NCBI RefSeq assembly: GCF_000721495.1
Contig: NZ_JOHY01000016.1
Location: 46,256 to 110,255, forward strand
DNA: 64,000 nt
Reading direction: 5' to 3'
DNA from: Streptomyces sp. NRRL F-5123
GTDB taxonomy: Bacteria; Actinomycetota; Actinomycetes; Streptomycetales; Streptomycetaceae
The translations under genes were made by a program, and so were the position numbers. The notes under the pieces are model-generated. The model was not told the origin of the DNA. It made no database searches and saw only the letters and a list, made by a program, of their open reading frames with translations. The first letter of the stretch is position 1. Each line of letters starts with the position of its first letter. Positions 20,102 through 29,935 of this stretch are shown here, piece by piece.

Positions 20102-20596
20102 ATGCGTCAACATGTGCGCCGAAGTCGCAGCGACCGGACCGCTCCCGCGTTCGAGGAGGGCCACGAACGCGGCCTGACCACGGCCGCCGGCCTGCCGGAC
20201 GCCGATGCGTCCGATGACCTGATGGACATCTTCGCGGCCGAGTCGGAAGCCGGCGCCGAGGACGTCCTCGACGAGGACACCGCCTACGTCGTCCGGCTGT
20301 CCTGCCCCGGCTGCGGGCGGCCCATCTCCGTCCTCGCGGACGAGGACCGCCTTCCGCAGCACGCGCTGTGCCCGACACCGTGGAATCCCTTCGGCCTGAC
20401 GGTCTGCGACGGCTCCGGCCGCGCGGTCGCCGAGGCCGGCCCCGTGGCCGGCGACGGCACCGGGGACAGCCGGCCGGACCTGGCCGTGCTGCTCACCCTG
20501 CCCGCCGGTCTGGACTGGCGCACCCAGCCCTTCTCGCACGTCGGCGGCCCCGAGACCCGCCCCGTCCACCTGCCCGCCCAGGGGCTGGCGGCCTAG
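20102..20596 (+). CDS. Small acidic protein with CPGCG motif, unknown function
   Basis: 164 residues, ATG 20102 behind GGGGGATACGCACC. A basic N-terminus is followed by an acidic stretch (DADASDDLMDIFAAESEAG). The centre contains VVRLSCPGCGRPISVL, a CxxC zinc-knuckle-like pair, with one further Cys in HALCPTPWNP. The C-terminus is Pro-rich. No family recognised. The gene stands alone, divergent from alditol oxidase and convergent with the acyl-CoA dehydrogenase. Confidence 0.7.
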   Translation: MRQHVRRSRSDRTAPAFEEGHERGLTTAAGLPDADASDDLMDIFAAESEAGAEDVLDEDTAYVVRLSCPGCGRPISVLADEDRLPQHALCPTPWNPFGLTVCDGSGRAVAEAGPVAGDGTGDSRPDLAVLLTLPAGLDWRTQPFSHVGGPETRPVHLPAQGLAA

Positions 20597-20612
20597 GACC
20601 GCCCGGCTGCCA

Positions 20613-20636
20613 GGCCGGCGCCTTCCGACGCCGGCC
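20613..20636. terminator. Terminator hairpin between convergent genes
   Basis: GGCCGGCG (20613-20620) pairs with CGCCGGCC (20629-20636) across an eight-base loop, just after the CPGC gene and before the acyl-CoA dehydrogenase 3' end. Confidence 0.55.
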
Positions 20637-20671
20637 CCGCCGCTCCCTGTCTCCCGTTCCGGCCGCGCGGC

Positions 20672-21847
20672 TCAGCGGCGGGATTCCGGTCCTGCCAGGT
20701 GGCGGGCGACGACCATCCGCTGGATCTGGTTGGTGCCCTCCAGGATCTGCAGCACCTTCGCCTCCCGCAGGTAGCGCTCCAGCGGGAAGTCGGCGGTGTA
20801 GCCGTATCCGCCGAGCAGCTGGACGGCGTCGGTGGTGACCCGCATCGCGGTGTCGGTGCAGAAGAGCTTGGCCATCGCGGCCTGCGCGGAGAAGGGCTCT
20901 CCGGCGTCCCGCAGCCGCGCGGCGGCCAGGTAGAGCGCGCGGCCGGCCTCGATGCCGGTCGCCATGTCGGCGAGCATGAAGCGCAGGCCCTGGAAGTCGG
21001 CGACCGGCCGGTCGAACTGCCGCCGTTCCAGGACGTAGCCGAGCGCGGCGTCCAGCGCGGCCTGCGCGAGCCCGACGGCGCACGCGGCGATGCCGAGCCG
21101 CCCGGAGTCCAGGGCGGCGAGCGCGACGGCGAAGCCCTGGCCGGGCTCGCCGAGGCGGCGGGCGTCCGGGACGCGCACCCCGTCGAGGTGCAGCTGCGCG
21201 GTCGGCGAACCCTTCAGGCCCATCTTCCGCTCGGGCGGGGCCGCGGCCAGGCCCGGCGCGTCGCCGGGGACGAGGTACGCCGAGATGCCGTGCGCGCCCT
21301 CGCCGCCGCTGCGGGCCAGCACGGTGTAGAAGTCGGCGACGCCGCCGTGCGTGATCCAGGCCTTGGTGCCGTCGAGGACCCAGTCGTCGCCGTCCCGGAC
21401 CGCCCGGGTGCGCAGGGCCGCGGCGTCGGAGCCGGAGGTGGGCTCGGACAGGCAGTAGGCGCCCAGCAGGCCGCCGCCGAGCATCGCCGGCAGGTGCTCG
21501 GCGCGCTGGTCCTTGGTGCCGTAGTGGGCGAGGGCGTGGCAGGACAGGGTGTGGACGCTGACGCCCATACCGACCGTGAGCCGCGCGGCCGCGAGCTCCT
21601 CCAGGACCTGGAGGTAGACCTCGTAGGGCTGGCCCCCGCCGCCGTACTCCTCCGGGTAGGGCAGACCGAGCAGTCCGGCTTCGCCGATCAGGGTGAAGAC
21701 CTCGCGCGGGAAGCGGCCCGCCTCCTCCTCCGCCGCGGCGGCGGGGGCGATCTCACGCTGGGCCATTTCCCGGGTGAGCGCGAGCAGGTCGCGCGCCTCC
21801 TCGGTGGGCAGTTGGCGGGACACCGGCTGCGGACCGTGTTTCTGCAT
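20672..21847 (-). CDS. Acyl-CoA dehydrogenase
   Basis: 391 residues, ATG 21847, with GGGAGGAG upstream. All three ACAD regions are present: the N-terminal helical domain, the beta-domain signature GAYCLSEPTSGSDAAAL with KAWITHGG, and the C-terminal helical domain with RRQFDRPVADFQGLRFMLAD and LLGGYGYTADFPLERYLREA. The catalytic Glu is in ILEGTNQIQRM. It is an FAD enzyme that introduces the alpha-beta double bond of an acyl-CoA and passes electrons to ETF. Chain-length or branched-chain preference cannot be told. It is transcribed alone; the Ser/Thr kinase is divergent. Confidence 0.94.
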   Translation of the reverse strand: MQKHGPQPVSRQLPTEEARDLLALTREMAQREIAPAAAAEEEAGRFPREVFTLIGEAGLLGLPYPEEYGGGGQPYEVYLQVLEELAAARLTVGMGVSVHTLSCHALAHYGTKDQRAEHLPAMLGGGLLGAYCLSEPTSGSDAAALRTRAVRDGDDWVLDGTKAWITHGGVADFYTVLARSGGEGAHGISAYLVPGDAPGLAAAPPERKMGLKGSPTAQLHLDGVRVPDARRLGEPGQGFAVALAALDSGRLGIAACAVGLAQAALDAALGYVLERRQFDRPVADFQGLRFMLADMATGIEAGRALYLAAARLRDAGEPFSAQAAMAKLFCTDTAMRVTTDAVQLLGGYGYTADFPLERYLREAKVLQILEGTNQIQRMVVARHLAGPESRR

Positions 21848-22105
21848 GGCGGCGCGCTCCTCCCTGTCGGGGGCTACGTGGCGGGCCGCCGTGGGTGGGC
21901 GGTTCCGTCCGATGGGCATACCCGGCTGTCGCCCTCCCGTACCGGATCACGGCACGGACTGATCAACGAGACCGGCGCGTCGGAGTATGCCGGATGGGGC
22001 GGCGCACGTCACCGGTGTGCCGCGCGGGAGGGCGGGAACGGCCGAAGATCAGCGGTTTTCCGGAACGGCGGGGCCGTGCCGGGCGCGCCGTCGTACGCTC
22101 GGCGC

Positions 22106-23779
22106 ATGGAGAGGCTGGAAGCCGGCGACCCGCGGTCGATCGGCGGTTATCCCTTGTTCGCGCGGCTCGGGGCGGGCGGGATGGGGCAGGTGTTCCTGGC
22201 GCGGACCCCGGCGGGCAGGGCGCTCGCGCTCAAGACCGTGCGGCCGGAGTTCGCGCTCGATTCCGGCTTCGGCGCCCGTTTCGCCCAGGAGATCCGCAAC
22301 GCCGACCGGGTGCGCTCGCCGTGGACGGTCGCGGTGGTCGACTTCAGCCCGCCCGGCAGCGGCCCGCAGTGGCTGGCGACCGAGTACGTACCGGCGCCGT
22401 CGCTCGCCGACCGAGTCGCCGCCCACGGCCCGCTGCCCGCGACGGGCGTGGTCGCGCTGGCCGCCGAGCTGTGCGGGGCGCTGCGGACCGTCCACGAGGC
22501 GGGCCTCGCCCACCGCGACGTCAAGCCGTCCAACGTGCTGCTGGCCGGGCGGCGGCCGCTGCTGATCGACTTCGGGATCGCCCGGGCCGCGGACGACACC
22601 CGGCACACCAGCACCGGCGGGATGATCGGCTCCCCCGGCTACATGGCGCCCGAGCAGGCCACGGCGGGCTCGGCCGCCGAGCCCGGCGACCTGTTCGCGC
22701 TGGCATCGGTGCTGGTGTACGCGGCCACCGGCCACGGGCCCTTCCAGCACCCCGGAGAGGAGGTCTCCGCCCCGGCGCTGCTCTACCGGGTGGTGCACGA
22801 GGACGCGGACCTGGGCGGGGTGCCCGCCGAGCTGCTGCCGATGGTCCGCGCGTGCCTGGCCAAGAGCCCGGCGGACCGCCCCGACGCCCGGGGAGCAGCC
22901 GAACTGCTCCCCGGCGGCGGTGCCACCGGCGACTGGCCCGCGGCCGTGCCGGAGCTGGCGGCGGACCTGGCGGCCAGGGAGGCGCAGACCCGGGCGGCGC
23001 TGGGCGCGGCGCCCGCCGCGGACCTCGGCCCCTCGCCGTACGGCCCGGCCACCACGGCCTACCCGCCCCGCCCGGCCCCGCACACCCCGCCGCACCCGCA
23101 GCCGGTGGCGCATCCGCCGGTGGCGGGCCCGCAGCTGACGGGCCCGCAGCTGACGGGTCCGCAGCATCCCTACGGCAGCTTCCCCTCCTCCCCCGTCGTG
23201 CCCGCGCGGCGGCGTCTTTCCGGCCCCGTGCTCGCGGCGGCCGGCGGTGTGGTCGCGGTGGCGGCGGTCCTGGCCGTGGTGCTGAGCCAGTACGCGGGCG
23301 GCTCCGGATCGGGCGGCGACGGCGGCTCCGGCGGCGACACGGGCGGCAAGGGCGCGGGCACCTCGTCGTCCGGGCCGTCCACGCCGGTCGCCGCGGCGAA
23401 CGAGCTGCCCACGGCCTGGGTCGGCACCTGGTACGGCGAGGGTCCGGGGAGCTACTCGCAGGGCAGCAGCACCGTCAAGGTCACGCTCACCCTGCGGGGC
23501 GGCAAGCGGGGCAGCACCGTGGGCCGGCAGGTCAGCAACATCCCTGTGCCGGACTCCGGCGTGGACAACGGCTGCACCGAGGACCTCCGGCTCACCGGGG
23601 TGCAGGGCGACATGATCACCTTCCAGGCGGTCACCAGCGTGCCCACCGACCCGGATTCGGACCTGCACTGCGCCGACGGCCGCGTCTACACCCTCTCCAT
23701 GACCGACGCCACGCATCTGCAGCTGGCGCCCGGCTCGACGGCCCCCGGATCGCCGACGACCCTGCGGAAGAAGGATTGA
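22106..23779 (+). CDS. Membrane-anchored Ser/Thr protein kinase (PknB-like)
   Basis: 557 residues, ATG 22106. A -10-like TACGCT ends six bases before the ATG, so the mRNA is probably leaderless. The kinase domain (about 12-270) is complete: LGAGGMGQVFLA, LALKTV with the ATP Lys, HRDVKPSN catalytic loop, LIDFGIARA, SPGYMAPEQ. A Pro-rich juxtamembrane region with a short PQLTG repeat is followed by one membrane helix (VLAAAGGVVAVAAVLAVVL), a Gly/Ser linker and an extracellular domain of about 130 residues with two Cys (NGCTED, LHCAD). The outer domain has no PASTA repeats; it probably senses an unknown wall or surface signal. No kinase partner or phosphatase is adjacent. Confidence 0.94.
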   Translation: MERLEAGDPRSIGGYPLFARLGAGGMGQVFLARTPAGRALALKTVRPEFALDSGFGARFAQEIRNADRVRSPWTVAVVDFSPPGSGPQWLATEYVPAPSLADRVAAHGPLPATGVVALAAELCGALRTVHEAGLAHRDVKPSNVLLAGRRPLLIDFGIARAADDTRHTSTGGMIGSPGYMAPEQATAGSAAEPGDLFALASVLVYAATGHGPFQHPGEEVSAPALLYRVVHEDADLGGVPAELLPMVRACLAKSPADRPDARGAAELLPGGGATGDWPAAVPELAADLAAREAQTRAALGAAPAADLGPSPYGPATTAYPPRPAPHTPPHPQPVAHPPVAGPQLTGPQLTGPQHPYGSFPSSPVVPARRRLSGPVLAAAGGVVAVAAVLAVVLSQYAGGSGSGGDGGSGGDTGGKGAGTSSSGPSTPVAAANELPTAWVGTWYGEGPGSYSQGSSTVKVTLTLRGGKRGSTVGRQVSNIPVPDSGVDNGCTEDLRLTGVQGDMITFQAVTSVPTDPDSDLHCADGRVYTLSMTDATHLQLAPGSTAPGSPTTLRKKD

Positions 23780-23791
23780 GCCGGCTGCCGG

Positions 23792-25018
<1,227 letters not shown>

Positions 25019-25143
25019 GGACAGCGTCTCTGCGGCTGCGGTGCTCAGTGGAACTCCCCGGTCCGGATGACGGCGTACCAGGGGATTTCATCACAGCGGC
25101 GGGCGCTGCCCGATCAGCGCCGTCGGTGGTGCGGGCAGGTGTG

Positions 25144-27366
25144 TCAGCCGGTGTCGGCGAGGGTGAGCTTGTGCAGCCGGTCGGCGGGTCCCGCCTTGCC
25201 GTAGTACCAGCCCTGCGCGGTGTCGCAGCCGAGCGCGCGCAGGTGGTCGGCCTGGACGCGGGTCTCGACCCCCTCGACGGTGACGGTGAGGTCGAGGGCG
25301 TGGGCGAGGCTGACGATGCACTCGACGATCTTGCATTCCGTCGGGTCGGCGGGCCTGCGCCGCATCCCCAGGGTGAAGGCGCGGTCGAGCTTCAGCACGC
25401 TGACCGGGAGCCAGCGCAGCGAGGCGAGGTTGGAGTAGCCCGTGCCGAAGTCGTCCAGCGCTATGGCGACCCCGAGGTCGGCGATCCGCCGCAGCGGTTC
25501 GAGGGCGTCCTTGTCGGCGCCGATCAGGGCGCTCTCGGTGACTTCGAGGCACAGCGCGCTCGGCTCCAGGCCGCTCTCGTCGAGGACCGCGGCGACGTCG
25601 GCGACGAGGCCGCGGTGACCGAGCTGCACGGGCGAGAGGTTGACGTTGATCCGCGGCGGCGGCCCGGGGCAGTGTGTGTCCTGCCGCCACTCCTGGGCCT
25701 GCCGGACGGCCTGCTCCAGCACCCAGCGGCCGAGCGGCACGATCTGCCCGGTGCTCTCGGCGAGCGGGATGAACTGGTCGGGGCCGAGGACCCCGTGCAC
25801 CGGATGGCTCCACCGCACGAGCGCCTCGGCGCCGAGCACGGTGTTGTCCTCCAGGGCGATGAGCGGCTGGTACTCCACGAAGAACTCGTGGTGCCGCAGC
25901 GCGCTGGGCAGCTGGTTGGTCAGGCCGTGCCGGGTGATGGCGCGGGCGTCGGCGTCCGCGTCGGCGACCTCGTAGCGGTTGCCGCCGCGCTCCTTCGCGC
26001 GGTACATCGTGATGTCGGCGCTGCGCAGGATGTCGGCCGGGCCGCGTCCGCCGACCGGGCCGTGCACGATGCCGACGCTGCCGTGCACCGGGAGCTGGCG
26101 GTCGTCCAGCAGCACCGGGGTGGACAGCGCGCCCAGGATGCGCGCGGCCAGGTCGGTGACGGCGCGCCGGTCGGGCGGGTCGGCGTAGAGCGCCACGAAC
26201 TCGTCGCCGCCGATACGGGCGACGAGCTGGTCCGGCGAGGTGACGCACTCCCGCAGCCGGTCGGCGACGGCGAGCAGCAGCCGGTCGCCGACGGCGTGGC
26301 CGAGGCTGTCGTTGACGGCCTTGAAGCCGTCGAGGTCCAGGTAGCACACTCCGATGTCACGGCCGCCGCGGGCCTCGGCGCCGGCGGGCTCTTCGAGGGC
26401 CTGGTCGAGGCGTTCGAAGAACAGCGCCCGGTTGGGCAGACCGGTGAGCGCGTCGTGGGTGGCCTGGTGGCGCAGCCGGTCCAGCAGCCGGCGGCGCTCG
26501 GTCACGTCGTCGAGCAGCGCGAGCTGGTAGCGCGGCTGCCCGGCGCCGTCGCGCAGCAGCGACACCTGGACGTCGGCCCACAGCACCGAGCCGTCGGCGC
26601 GCGGGTAGGCCTTCTCGATCTGGTAGTGGTCGCGCTCGCCGCGCACCAACTCGCGGTTGACGCTCTCGGTGTCGCCGGAGTTCTCCGGGTGCCCGCAGTG
26701 CTCCGGGTGCTCCGGGTGCAGCCAGTCGCCGGTCCTGCGCTGCCGGATGAAGGTCTCGCTGCCGAACATCCGGACCAGCGCCGCGTTGAGCTCCAGGATG
26801 GTGCCGTCGAGGTCGGCGATGCCGATGCCGACGGCGGCGGTCTCGAAGACGGCCCGGAAGCGGGCCTCGCTCGCGGCGAGCGCGCTCTCCGCCTCGCTCT
26901 TGGCGTTGAGGGCGGCGCGCGAGATGGACTCCTGCTCGCGCAGGGTGCGTTCGCGCAGCGCGTGGGCGAAGCCGACGGCCACGGCGTGCTGGAGCCGCGA
27001 GCAGCGCGCCCGGCATTCGTCGGCGGGCAGTCCGAGTTCGGCGCCGGGCCCGCAGTAGAGGACCAGGTAGGCGTCGATGACGCCGAGGATGCTGGGCAGC
27101 GCCTCGGGGTCGGTGCAGTGCGCGGCGACCAGGCCGGTGCCGACCGACACCGCCGCGCGCGGCTCGAAGCGCTCGGCGTGCAGGGCGTCGCGCAGCACGG
27201 CGGCCAGCGGCCGGAGATGCGCCTCGAACTCCGCCTTGGTCATCGAGGTGGCCGTCACCGGGTAGATGGCCCTGCTCCAGATCGCCGCGAACCGCGCCAG
27301 GCTGTCGTCGTCCACCGCCGTCGCCGGGCCCGGTCCGTACCCGGCGAGGACCGGTCGCAGCGTCAC
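25144..27366 (-). CDS. PAS-GGDEF-EAL cyclic-di-GMP synthase/phosphodiesterase
   Basis: 740 residues, GTG 27366, overlapping the methyltransferase stop by four bases. Residues 1-150 are a helical region without a recognised name. A short coiled segment leads to a PAS domain (165-290), then GGDEF (300-470) with the intact motif IGGDEF at 385-390, then EAL (480-735) with intact GAEALVRW (EAL 514-516), a later DDFGTGYSNL loop and VEGVET. Both catalytic sites look functional, so the protein may make or degrade c-di-GMP depending on the PAS signal. No membrane helix, so cytosolic. In Streptomyces, c-di-GMP acts through BldD to delay sporulation. Confidence 0.95.
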   Translation of the reverse strand: MTLRPVLAGYGPGPATAVDDDSLARFAAIWSRAIYPVTATSMTKAEFEAHLRPLAAVLRDALHAERFEPRAAVSVGTGLVAAHCTDPEALPSILGVIDAYLVLYCGPGAELGLPADECRARCSRLQHAVAVGFAHALRERTLREQESISRAALNAKSEAESALAASEARFRAVFETAAVGIGIADLDGTILELNAALVRMFGSETFIRQRRTGDWLHPEHPEHCGHPENSGDTESVNRELVRGERDHYQIEKAYPRADGSVLWADVQVSLLRDGAGQPRYQLALLDDVTERRRLLDRLRHQATHDALTGLPNRALFFERLDQALEEPAGAEARGGRDIGVCYLDLDGFKAVNDSLGHAVGDRLLLAVADRLRECVTSPDQLVARIGGDEFVALYADPPDRRAVTDLAARILGALSTPVLLDDRQLPVHGSVGIVHGPVGGRGPADILRSADITMYRAKERGGNRYEVADADADARAITRHGLTNQLPSALRHHEFFVEYQPLIALEDNTVLGAEALVRWSHPVHGVLGPDQFIPLAESTGQIVPLGRWVLEQAVRQAQEWRQDTHCPGPPPRINVNLSPVQLGHRGLVADVAAVLDESGLEPSALCLEVTESALIGADKDALEPLRRIADLGVAIALDDFGTGYSNLASLRWLPVSVLKLDRAFTLGMRRRPADPTECKIVECIVSLAHALDLTVTVEGVETRVQADHLRALGCDTAQGWYYGKAGPADRLHKLTLADTG

Positions 27367-28178
27367 GCCTTCAGCCCCACACCGGCCAACCCGGCCAGCA
27401 CGGCGGGGTCGATGTCGTCCCCCGGCGGGGCGTCGGGGCGCCAGTACGGGAGGGTGACGACGCCGGGCTCCAGCAGCTCGAACCCGGTGAAGAAGCGTTC
27501 CACCTCGTCCGGCGAGCGCAGGATCAGCGGGGTCCTGGTGCGCCGGTAGACCTTCACGGCCTCGTCCTGGTCCTCGTTCAGCTCGGTCTGCTGGGTGCCG
27601 TGGGTGACGACCAGCACGCTGCCGGGCGCGAGCGCGTCGCGCAGGGTGGCGACCACGCCGTACGCGTCGTCCTCCTCCTCGGACAGGAAGTGCAGCACCG
27701 CGACGAGCAGCAGCGCGACCGGCCGGTCGAGGTCCAGCAGCCGCCGGACCTCGGGGTGGTCCAGGACGCCGCGCGGGTCGCGCAGGTCGGCGGCGGCGAT
27801 CGCGGCGTGCTTGTTGCCGTCGAGCACCGCCTTGCTGTGCTCGACGGCGACCGGGTCGTTGTCGACGTAGACGACGTTCGCCTCGGGGTTCAGGGCGTGC
27901 ACGACCTCGTGGACGTTGCCGAAGGTCGGGATGCCCGAGCCGATGTCGAGGAACTGCGTGATGCCCCGGCCGACCGCGTAGCGCACCGCGCGGCGCATCA
28001 TCGCCCGGTTGGCCTGCCCGAGCCTGGGGATGCCCGGCATGGCCTCGATGGCCTTCCTGGCCGCTTCCCGGTCCACCTCGAAGTTGTGCGACCCGCCGAG
28101 GAAGTAGTCGTACACCCGCGACACGCTGGGCACGTTGATGTCGATGCCGGGGGGTGCCCAGGAGGGTCGCTCAGTCAC
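27363..28178 (-). CDS. SAM-dependent methyltransferase (DUF574/Methyltransf_19 family)
   Basis: 271 residues, GTG 28178 with GGAGAC upstream. Typical family start: PPGIDINVPSVSRVYDYFLGGSHNFEVD, with the actinobacterial signature RVYDYFLGG. The SAM site is FLDIGSGIPTFGNVHEV, with the acidic ribose-binding strand VVYVDNDPVAVEHS; AVLHFLSEEED marks the post-motif region. This family is abundant in Streptomyces but substrates are mostly unknown. The stop overlaps the start of the c-di-GMP enzyme (GTGA), so the two proteins are made together; a functional link is inferred only from that. Confidence 0.93.
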   Translation of the reverse strand: MTERPSWAPPGIDINVPSVSRVYDYFLGGSHNFEVDREAARKAIEAMPGIPRLGQANRAMMRRAVRYAVGRGITQFLDIGSGIPTFGNVHEVVHALNPEANVVYVDNDPVAVEHSKAVLDGNKHAAIAAADLRDPRGVLDHPEVRRLLDLDRPVALLLVAVLHFLSEEEDDAYGVVATLRDALAPGSVLVVTHGTQQTELNEDQDEAVKVYRRTRTPLILRSPDEVERFFTGFELLEPGVVTLPYWRPDAPPGDDIDPAVLAGLAGVGLKA

Positions 28179-28396
28179 GGTGGGAGTCTCCAGGTCGAGG
28201 GGCCGGGTGGACGCGTCCGGAGCAACTGCCGCGGACGGGAGGCCGCTTGTCCCTGTGAGGCTACTGATCGTGTGTTCGGAGCGAAACAGCCAACCGGAGA
28301 CGCTACGTCCGTTTTCGGTCAACAACCACCGGCATGTGCAGCTGCGAAAACGCGCCACGGCGAATTCGCGCAGAGGAAGCGTGCCGACCCTGTCCG
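28179..28396. other. Leader region of the methyltransferase/c-di-GMP operon
   Basis: About 220 relatively AT-rich bases between the chitinase terminator and the methyltransferase start. TTGACC occurs on the minus strand near 28322-28317, but no well-spaced -10 could be assigned. Confidence 0.35.
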
Positions 28397-28437
28397 GATG
28401 ACGGGCCCGCGGCGCTGCACGCCGTGGGCCCGTCATC
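28397..28437 (-). terminator. Terminator behind the chitinase gene
   Basis: An 18-base stem with a single G-U pair: GATGACGGGCCCGCGGCG (28397-28414) pairs with CGCCGTGGGCCCGTCATC (28420-28437) across a five-base loop. It begins 45 bases downstream of the chitinase stop. Confidence 0.8.
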
Positions 28438-28481
28438 GATTTCCGGCCAATCTTTCCGGGCCGGGTGTGGTCACGCTCCGG

Positions 28482-29729
28482 TCAGCAGGCGCCCTCGTCC
28501 TGCCACACGCCCCACTGGCCGGTGGTGCCGGGCTCCTCGTTGGTCGTCCACCACTTGGCCTTCCACAGGTGGCCGTTGTGCGCCACCTCGTTGCCGCCCG
28601 TGTAGACCGCGGAGGCGCTCCACTGGGCGGCGGTGCAGGTGCCGCCACCGCCGGGCGAGGTCGGCGGGGTGGTCGGCGGCGTCGTCGGCGGGTTGGTGGG
28701 CGGGGTGGCGCCGGCGAACTTCACCGAGAACTTCGCGAACTCCCAGTCGCTCTGCGGCACGCTGCTGCACGTGCCCGAGGTGGTCTGGTTGTCCGGCGGG
28801 GTGCACTGCCGGTCCCGGTTCAGGGACCAGAAGGTGAAGCGGGCCATGCCGTGACTGGTCGCGTAGTCCAGCACCGTCTGGAAGTCCGCCTGGTAGAAGT
28901 ACTCGCCCGCGTCGCTGCGGCCGTTCATGCCGGAGAAGCCCTCGTGGGCGTACGCCGTCGCAGTGTCCCAGCCGAAGGTGGTCTTCAGCAGGCCGTTGAA
29001 GGCGGTGAGCGCCGCGGTCTGGGCGGCGGCGCCGTTGAAGCCGCCGTCGAAGGGCATGATGGAGAAGTTGTTGGGCGTGAAGCCCTGCGACTTGGCCTCG
29101 TTGAGCATCTGCTGGCCGAACCAGCCGGTGCCGGCCGCGGTGCCCGCGGTGGTCACCGAGATGTAGAGGCCGGGGTTGTTCTGCTGGAGGATCTTGGCCG
29201 CGCCGATCTCGTGCGCGACGGCGGCGGTGTTCTCGTACTCCGGCTCCTCCAGGTCGAAGTCCATCGCCTTGAGCTGGTACTTGTTGATGACCTGCTGGTA
29301 GGCGGCGGCGGTCGAGGCCGCGTCGGAGCAGGCCTGGCCGAGCTTGGTGCCGCCGTAGCCGCCGATCGAGACGGAGACGTCGCCGCCCTTGGCGCGGATC
29401 GCGGAGATGACGCCGCCGACCGCGGTGTCGGACGAGACCGCGCTCGTACCGCTCCAGGTCGGCGTACAGCCGCCGCCGTTGGGGGCCAGGATGAAGGCGA
29501 GCTGGAAGGCTTTCAGGCCGGTGGCGTCCATGATCGCGGTCGCGTCCGGCGGATTGTTGTCGGTCGGCATCAGATACGGGGCGGCGGCGTACCACTGGCT
29601 GCCCAGGGCGGTGGACGCCGCGGTGGCGCCGCTGGCCTGCCCGGCGCCGACAGTGGCTGCGGCACCCAGCCCGGCCACGGCGAGCGCGGCGGCGGCCACG
29701 CCCGAACCCAGTGCTTGGAGACGCTTCAC
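28482..29729 (-). CDS. chiD: Secreted GH18 chitinase with C-terminal chitin-binding module
   Basis: 415 residues, GTG 29729 behind AGGAGG. Residues 1-38 are a Sec signal peptide (MKRLQALGSG, Ala-rich core). The GH18 barrel follows, with SVSIGGYGG and the catalytic DxDxE in AMDFDLEEPE (D157, D159, E161). A Thr/Pro linker (PPTNPPTTPPTTPP) connects to a CBM5/12 module (about 365-415) with the WSASAVYTGGNEVAHNG and WKAKWW signatures and a terminal Cys pair. It degrades chitin outside the cell. The promoter carries the 12-base chitinase operator and a DasR-type palindrome, so N-acetylglucosamine-linked control is expected. The chiD name is by size and recalled genome position. Confidence 0.9.
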   Translation of the reverse strand: MKRLQALGSGVAAAALAVAGLGAAATVGAGQASGATAASTALGSQWYAAAPYLMPTDNNPPDATAIMDATGLKAFQLAFILAPNGGGCTPTWSGTSAVSSDTAVGGVISAIRAKGGDVSVSIGGYGGTKLGQACSDAASTAAAYQQVINKYQLKAMDFDLEEPEYENTAAVAHEIGAAKILQQNNPGLYISVTTAGTAAGTGWFGQQMLNEAKSQGFTPNNFSIMPFDGGFNGAAAQTAALTAFNGLLKTTFGWDTATAYAHEGFSGMNGRSDAGEYFYQADFQTVLDYATSHGMARFTFWSLNRDRQCTPPDNQTTSGTCSSVPQSDWEFAKFSVKFAGATPPTNPPTTPPTTPPTSPGGGGTCTAAQWSASAVYTGGNEVAHNGHLWKAKWWTTNEEPGTTGQWGVWQDEGAC

Positions 29730-29761
29730 GTCTGGAACCTCCTGTGGGGGAACGTGCCAGC

Positions 29762-29790
29762 AGAATCCAGCGCTGACACGAACCCGTCAA
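29762..29790 (-). promoter_or_regulatory. Chitinase promoter
   Basis: On the minus strand TTGACG (29790-29785), 17 bases, then GATTCT (29767-29762). This gives a short leader containing the strong AGGAGG. The operators lie immediately upstream of the -35. Confidence 0.5.
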
Positions 29791-29795
29791 TGAGT

Positions 29796-29807
29796 TGGTC
29801 CAGACCT
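29796..29807. promoter_or_regulatory. Chitinase operator, site 1
   Basis: TGGTCCAGACCT, identical to the 12-base direct repeat described at Streptomyces chitinase promoters. It lies five bases upstream of the -35 hexamer. Confidence 0.8.
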
Positions 29808-29821
29808 TTAGAGCAACCCAC

Positions 29822-29841
29822 AAATTGGTCGAGACCAATTT
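29822..29841. promoter_or_regulatory. DasR-type operator, site 2
   Basis: AAATTGGTCGAGACCAATTT, a perfect palindrome of nine-base arms around GA. The core TGGTC-N2-GACCA matches the DasR-responsive element. It is centred about 30 bases from site 1, roughly three helical turns, on the same face of DNA. Confidence 0.78.
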
Positions 29842-29903
29842 GGGGCGGAAGCGGCACGTGGGCGCCCGGCGCCGGGAGTTGGGGACACCGGGGACGGGGG
29901 ACG

Positions 29904-29930
29904 GGGGGCGGACGGTGGGTGTCCGCCCCC
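29904..29930 (-). terminator. Terminator behind the C39-like peptidase
   Basis: GGGGGCGGAC (29904-29913) and GTCCGCCCCC (29921-29930) form a perfect ten-base stem with a seven-base loop, five bases after the stop codon. Confidence 0.7.
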
Positions 29931-29935
29931 GGGGG

